64,000 nt of DNA from Omphiscola glabra (lineage: Eukaryota > Mollusca > Gastropoda > Lymnaeidae). Positions 59,893 through 64,000 of this stretch are shown here, in pieces. A program made the translations under genes and the position numbers. Below the pieces are notes generated by a model that worked only from the letters and a program-made list of their open reading frames with translations, did no database searches and was not told where the DNA came from. The stretch lies in contig OZ024798.1 of the NCBI GenBank assembly GCA_964017045.1, positions 9,941,793 to 10,005,792 on the forward strand, given 5' to 3'. The stretch's first letter is position 1; the number at the start of each line of letters is the position of its first letter.

Positions 59893-60306
59893 TCAAATTA
59901 ACTTAAGTACAAAATCACTTATTAACTTTACTTTACGAGCCTTGCGTGTAGCGAAGTCATACAGTATATCATCAAAATTCTGTTTCCTACATAAATCACG
60001 CTCAATAGCAAGAATTGCCAAATTGTTCAATCTATCTTCGTGAATTGTTGACCTCAAGAAATTCTTAAATAGTTTGAGGCGCGAGAAGCTTCTTTCACCA
60101 GATGCCACAGTTACGGGTATTGTTAAAAATATTCTGAGTGCAACAAAGTAGTTTGGGAAAGCAGTGTATCTTTCATTAGTGGACAGATCAGCCAAAATTT
60201 CTACCGGGGTTTTGGCGGTATTTGGTAGAATATGCCTTAAAGATTCCATTTCATCTGCTAATTCTCGCCCACATATATCTGCTGACTGGTCTGTTGATGA
60301 CGTCAA
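59893..60306 (-). pseudogene. hAT transposase C-terminal dimerisation domain
   Basis: A 137-codon frame with the hAT dimerisation signature: FPNYFVALRIFLTIPVTVAS, GERSFSRLKLFKNFLRST and RLNNLAILAIERDL. It mediates transposase oligomerisation in the family. The codons upstream are broken by stops and frameshifts. Confidence 0.92.
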
Positions 60307-60848
60307 TGCGTGCTCGAGGCTCGCTGTAAACTTTCGTATGTCATCACGCTGAAGGCTCTTGAAGCTGACAAGAAACCCAAATAAATTGTGGTTTGATTTC
60401 AGCTGTTAAATCTATGCTGCAAGGATTGAATTGCAGTGTCCACAATTCTGTTGAAGCAATTTATCCTGTAGTCATCTTCAGCATTTCCAGGTGTGAAGTT
60501 TTCCACAGATTTATCATACTGCCTTTGACGTTTGGCTGGAAAGATTGCAACAACATCCATGTTTTTAGCCAATTCCTTTGCTGTAACAAGAATCTGAACA
60601 AACCCATCAACTCTGTTTCCTTAGCCATGTCATCAAGTTGTTGTACAAATCCATTGCAGTGCTCAAATCTACTGTTTCACCTTGCAGTTCTTTACTCACA
60701 AAATTGACTTGGAAGAGCACCATAACACAAGTGACACTAAGAATTTGTACTTCTTCAATGTTTTATACAGTGTTTCTGCTTCACTTTTAATTATCGCATC
60801 ATTAGTCTCTTCAGCTAAGTCATAGAGTGCGTCACAAATTTCAGGCAA

Positions 60849-61670
60849 TTAATAACAAAGTGCTTTAACACTATCTATTCTACATTCCCACCTTGTTTCG
60901 CACAGAGGTTTTACAGACAGATTGGAAACATGAAAATGACCATCTCTTTTTAGATGCTGAAAAGATAGTGTACACGTGTTGTATAGTTCGAAAAAAATAT
61001 GGTCTGCTACCACCAGATTGTAATTATGACACGCATATGGAGTAAACAATGCTCTGCTGTTAATATTTAAAAGCCGTTTTTGAACTCCAGAATGGACGCC
61101 TTTCATGTTCGCACCATTATCATAACCTTGTCCATGAAAATTTTAACATTTAATTCAAGCTTCTCCAGCTCATTCACTAGTGCATCGCAAAAGTCCTGTC
61201 CAGTAGTACTCATTCACTAGTACATCGCATAAGTCCTGTCCAGTAGTACTCATTCACTAGTACATCGCATAAGTCCTGTCCAGTAGTACTTTCCACAGGA
61301 AGAAGCTTAATAAAACGTTCATGTACAACCACAGGCTCTTTCACATTAACCCTATCTGATACATACCGGATAGTTAAATACATCTGCTCTTTGTGACTTA
61401 TGTCTGGAGTACAATCCAAATCACTGAAAAATACTTATTAGAAAAATACTGTATTAGAATTTCTGCATTGGTAGCACGTCGAAGATGTTCCCCCATTACT
61501 GGCTCAAACTTTGCGAGTAATTCTACTAGACCCAAGAAATTCCCATTACTTGGCTCTTCAACTCTTTCAATGGTCCCTCTGAAAGCTAAATTGCGTTCCG
61601 CTAGAAATTGTACAATCGCAACTAGTCTTTGAAAAACGTGATTCCAACGTTTAGTCTCAGAATAAAGCAT
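60849..61670 (-). pseudogene. hAT transposase central region (DUF4371 and catalytic fold), broken
   Basis: Three frame segments in order on the - strand: WNHVFQRLVAIVQFLAERNL and GLVELLAKFEPVMGEHL (61398-61670), then VVVHERFIKLLPVESTTGQD (61210-61419), then GVHSGVQKRLL, YACHNYNLVVADH and LCETRWECR (60849-61106). These match ZMYM1-like and P52rIPK-like hAT proteins. Frame changes and the 40-bp triplication at 61171 inactivate it. Confidence 0.85.
61171..61290. repeat. 40-bp unit, three tandem copies, inside the hAT gene
   Basis: Units begin at 61171, 61211 and 61251 with CATTCACTAGT; the last two are identical and the first differs at two bases. Two extra copies add 80 bases, which is not a multiple of three. 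Confidence 0.95.
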
Positions 61671-61686
61671 CTCCTGGTGAATTTTG

Positions 61687-62035
61687 TCAATGCCTGTTTT
61701 TTTTACTTAGTCTTCCTCCAGCTTCACAGCAACTAGTCATGGCGTCTAAATGCCCTTGCGATTTTTCATGCTCTGCTAGCCTTGTGGTACAGTTTTGCCA
61801 CTGATTAAATCTTTCATTTAAAAAAGAGCTTTTTTGTTTTCCCAGTAGGCAACAGTAGAAACAATAGATCTTGTCTGCTGACACAGAATATATCAGCCAA
61901 GGACGCAAAATATTTTCACCATTACTCAGCTTTCTTTTGCAATGCACTTTAGAGAAATGCCTACCACCCTTATTTTTCGGAAAATTCTCCAAAGTAATCT
62001 CAGGTGGACCTTTTTGTAACAAATAGTCAATTTGA
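61687..62035 (-). pseudogene. hAT transposase N-terminal TTF-type zinc finger
   Basis: Reads DYLLQKGPPEITLENFPKNK, then RPWLIYSVSADKIYCFYCC, FNQWQNCTTRLAEHEKSQGH, ending with GGRLSKKN. The Cys-x2-Cys and a downstream His are those of the TTF-type zinc finger used by this hAT group for DNA binding. Residues before TPQIDYLL are lost at the LINE junction. Confidence 0.85.
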
Positions 62036-62042
62036 GGTGTGC

Positions 62043-64000
62043 GATCTTGTTTTAGAGAGCAAGGCTGACCTTGTATTCATTACCGAGACGTGGTTTAAAC
62101 ATGTTGGAGACGAGGTCAAGCAGCAAGAAATTACACCTCCGGACTACCTCATTCACTCTTGCCCAAGGCAATCGCACAGTGGTGGTGGTATTGCTGTCCT
62201 TTATAGGAGCTCCTTAAAGAATGGTGTGGCGTTTTCAAAATCGGACGAGTTTGTTTCATTTGAGATGTGCAAGATGCAACTTAATTATGGTGAACAAGCG
62301 ATAACGTTTCTATGCATATACAGGCCACCTCCTAATAAGCGAAATAAGTTGAAGATCTGTCAGTTTACTGCTGACTTTCTTCGGCTTCTGGAAACGTACG
62401 CCTCCACAAACAAAAACGTCGTCATAATCGGCGACACAAACTGTCATTTCGATTCCACCACCGACAGCTATGTCAAGACCTTAAAATCAGCTCTTGACAC
62501 ACACGGAATGACTCAGCTTGTCAGTGTCCCGACACAAAAGCGGGGTCACATCCTAGATTGGCTGGTTGTCAGAGAGGATCGTGCAGCTATGATCTGCAAC
62601 CTCATAATTGAGGACAAACTGATCTCTGATCATTTCCCAGTAACCTTTGACTTTGATTTAAGGAAGCCAGGGCGCCTTCTGCGCACAATCACATCCCGTG
62701 ACCTCCGAAGGATAGATCGGGCGGCCTTTAGATGTGACGTCGCCGCCCTCAAGTATAGCGAAGATGATCCTGCAACAGACTACAACAGTGGCCTCAGAGT
62801 TATTTTAGACAAACATGCACCTCTGTCTACACGGCGCGTTACGGACCGCCCTTCTGCCCCATGGCTCACACCAGAAATAAAGGACGCGAAGCAGCAACAG
62901 CGACGTGCAGAACGCAAGTGGCGGAAGTCTGGCTTGACTGTGCACCGACAAATCTTTGTTGAAAACAAGGAACGCACTAAGCAGATGGTCCTTGCAGCTA
63001 GGACTGAATATGTCAGTCACCGGATTGTAGATTGCAGTTCAAATAGGGACTTATTTCGCATTGTCGGTCAGCTGACCGGTAAACAGAAGGACACATCTGT
63101 GCCAAACAATATTGCTTTGGCCGAGTTACCAGACGCTCTAAATGATTTCTTTGTTATGAAAGTTAAGAAGATCAGGGCGAGACTTGACATTTGCACAGAT
63201 GCTCCCGAATTCTTGCCGTTTAATGGCACTCCTATGAGCGAATTTTTGGAGGTCACTGAATCGCATGTGAAGAAAATCCTGGTTGACTCCCCAAGAAAGT
63301 CATGTTTGCTTGACCCTCTTCCGGCAGGTCTGTTGTATGAATGTTTAGACGAAATTGTCCCTATCATTACTAATATCGTAAATCAGTCTTTGAAAACTGG
63401 TTTTGTTCCATCCTCTTTTAAGGAGGCGGTTGTAACTCCACTGCTAAAAAAAGCAAATCTCGACCCTAATCTGTTGGAAAATTATCGCCCCGTCTCTAAT
63501 CTACCATTTTTATCAAAGATTTTAGAGAGGGTCGTTCTTCGACAGCTCCTGGATCACCTCACTCGGTGTGACTTGTTTGAGCCTTTTCAGTCAGCATACA
63601 GAACGCATCACTCTACTGAGACAGCCCTGTTGCGCGTCGTAAATGACCTTCTGTCGTCTTGTGGTGAGGGCCAGGTATCCCTTTTGTCGTTACTGGATCT
63701 ATCGGCAGCGTTCGATACGCTTGACCACGGCATACTTCTCCAACGTCTGCAATATACGTTCGGTTTCACCAATACCGTCCTGAGATGGTTCCGCTCATAT
63801 CTGACAAATCGGGTCCAATCAGTTATCACAAACGGCTTGACCTCCAAGAAATCCATTATTGAATTCGGAGTACCCCAAGGCTCGGTCTTAGGCCCAGTGC
63901 TTTTCACTATGTACGTTCAGCCCCTGGGTGCAGTGATCAAGCAGTTTGACATGGTATATCACATGTTCGCGGATGATACCCAACTTCAGAAATCCGTGAT
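62043..64000 (+). CDS. CR1/L2-like LINE endonuclease-reverse transcriptase, open to the window edge
   Basis: One frame without a stop from 61998 through 64000, with homology from DLVLESKADLVFITETW at 62043, for about 652 codons. The order is: the C-terminal part of an APE-type endonuclease (ITETW, GGGIAVLYR, YRPP, VIIGDTNCHFD, SDHFPV), linker, then the RT domain (NYRPVSNLPFLSKILERVV, FQSAYRTHHSTETALL, motif A LLDLSAAFDT, motif B FGVPQGSVLGP, motif C FADDTQL). The catalytic Asp residues and the endonuclease SDH are intact; the usual GDFN motif reads GDTN. The 5' part of the endonuclease and ORF1 are missing, a 5' truncation at the junction with the hAT. The frame is undamaged as far as visible, so the insertion is young. 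It lies in the same orientation as the host gene. Confidence 0.95.

Larger units (their letters stand above)
59734..62040 (-). mobile_element. hAT transposon (ZMYM1/TTF-zinc-finger type), interrupted
   Basis: The left terminus CAGGGCCGGCCCTACCA is a typical hAT end, preceded by CATGCATG as a possible target duplication. On the - strand fragments of one transposase appear in order: a TTF-type zinc finger (61687-62035), a DUF4371/RNase H-like region (60849-61670), and the C-terminal dimerisation domain (59893-60306). The other terminus is not in the window because a LINE interrupts the gene near 62040. Confidence 0.88.
59617..64000 (+). other. KPNA: Importin alpha intron with nested transposons (continues past window)
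   Basis: The intron begins GTAAGT at 59617; no further importin exon is found up to 64000. It contains the hAT element from 59734 and the LINE from about 62041. Confidence 0.8.

Overview
The window is eukaryotic, AT-rich animal DNA that is gene-poor and dominated by transposable elements and minisatellites. The only host gene I can support is the 5' part of an importin subunit alpha (karyopherin alpha) gene on the + strand, eight coding exons between 54748 and 59616. It has clean GT-AG introns and runs off the right edge. The repeat content (Helitron, several LINE families, hAT, piggyBac, and short hAT elements that look like the SPIN family) suits an invertebrate, most likely a mollusc such as a freshwater gastropod. 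That taxonomic guess is inference. Nothing bacterial or viral is evident.

Layout. At 1-592 lies the 3' end of a decayed LINE reverse transcriptase. From 0.6 to 10.3 kb there is no gene: tandem repeats, a TA-flanked MITE (4273-4503), a TTAA-flanked piggyBac derivative (5703-6739), and two diverged copies of a segment about 2 kb apart. A broken LINE lies on the - strand at 10281-12225. A nearly complete but inactivated Helitron occupies 14077-18523, with Rep and helicase in one frame broken by stops and a diagnostic hairpin plus CTAG 3' end. From 18.5 to 50 kb there is a mosaic of minisatellites (unit sizes 12, 15-17, 19, 22, 25, about 30, 34, 42 and 50 bp), LINE 3' tails and short DNA transposons. 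Seven copies of a ~200 bp SPIN-like hAT element are spread over 9.2-49.1 kb, some with perfect 8-bp target duplications. A 34-bp minisatellite of about 42 copies (45322-46746) is followed by two tandem GC-rich units (46882-48147) that abut a LINE fragment.

From about 50 kb the DNA is AT-rich and less repetitive, with a second piggyBac copy (52625-53193) and a small MITE (51961-52118), leading into the importin alpha gene. Its last visible intron, starting at 59617, holds a nested insertion. An antisense hAT transposase gene (ZMYM1/TTF-zinc-finger type) starts at 59734 and is interrupted near 62040 by a sense-oriented CR1/L2-like LINE. That LINE's endonuclease-reverse transcriptase frame is open for more than 650 codons to the window edge.

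How the parts relate. The importin alpha gene is the functional anchor (nuclear import adaptor, IBB domain plus ARM repeats). Most of the remainder records successive transposition: old, decayed elements (Helitron, - strand LINE, piggyBac) overlaid by younger ones (SPIN-like copies with intact target duplications, and the intact LINE at the right edge). Many long open frames in the repeat region are artefacts of minisatellite units whose length is a multiple of three, and are not annotated as genes.
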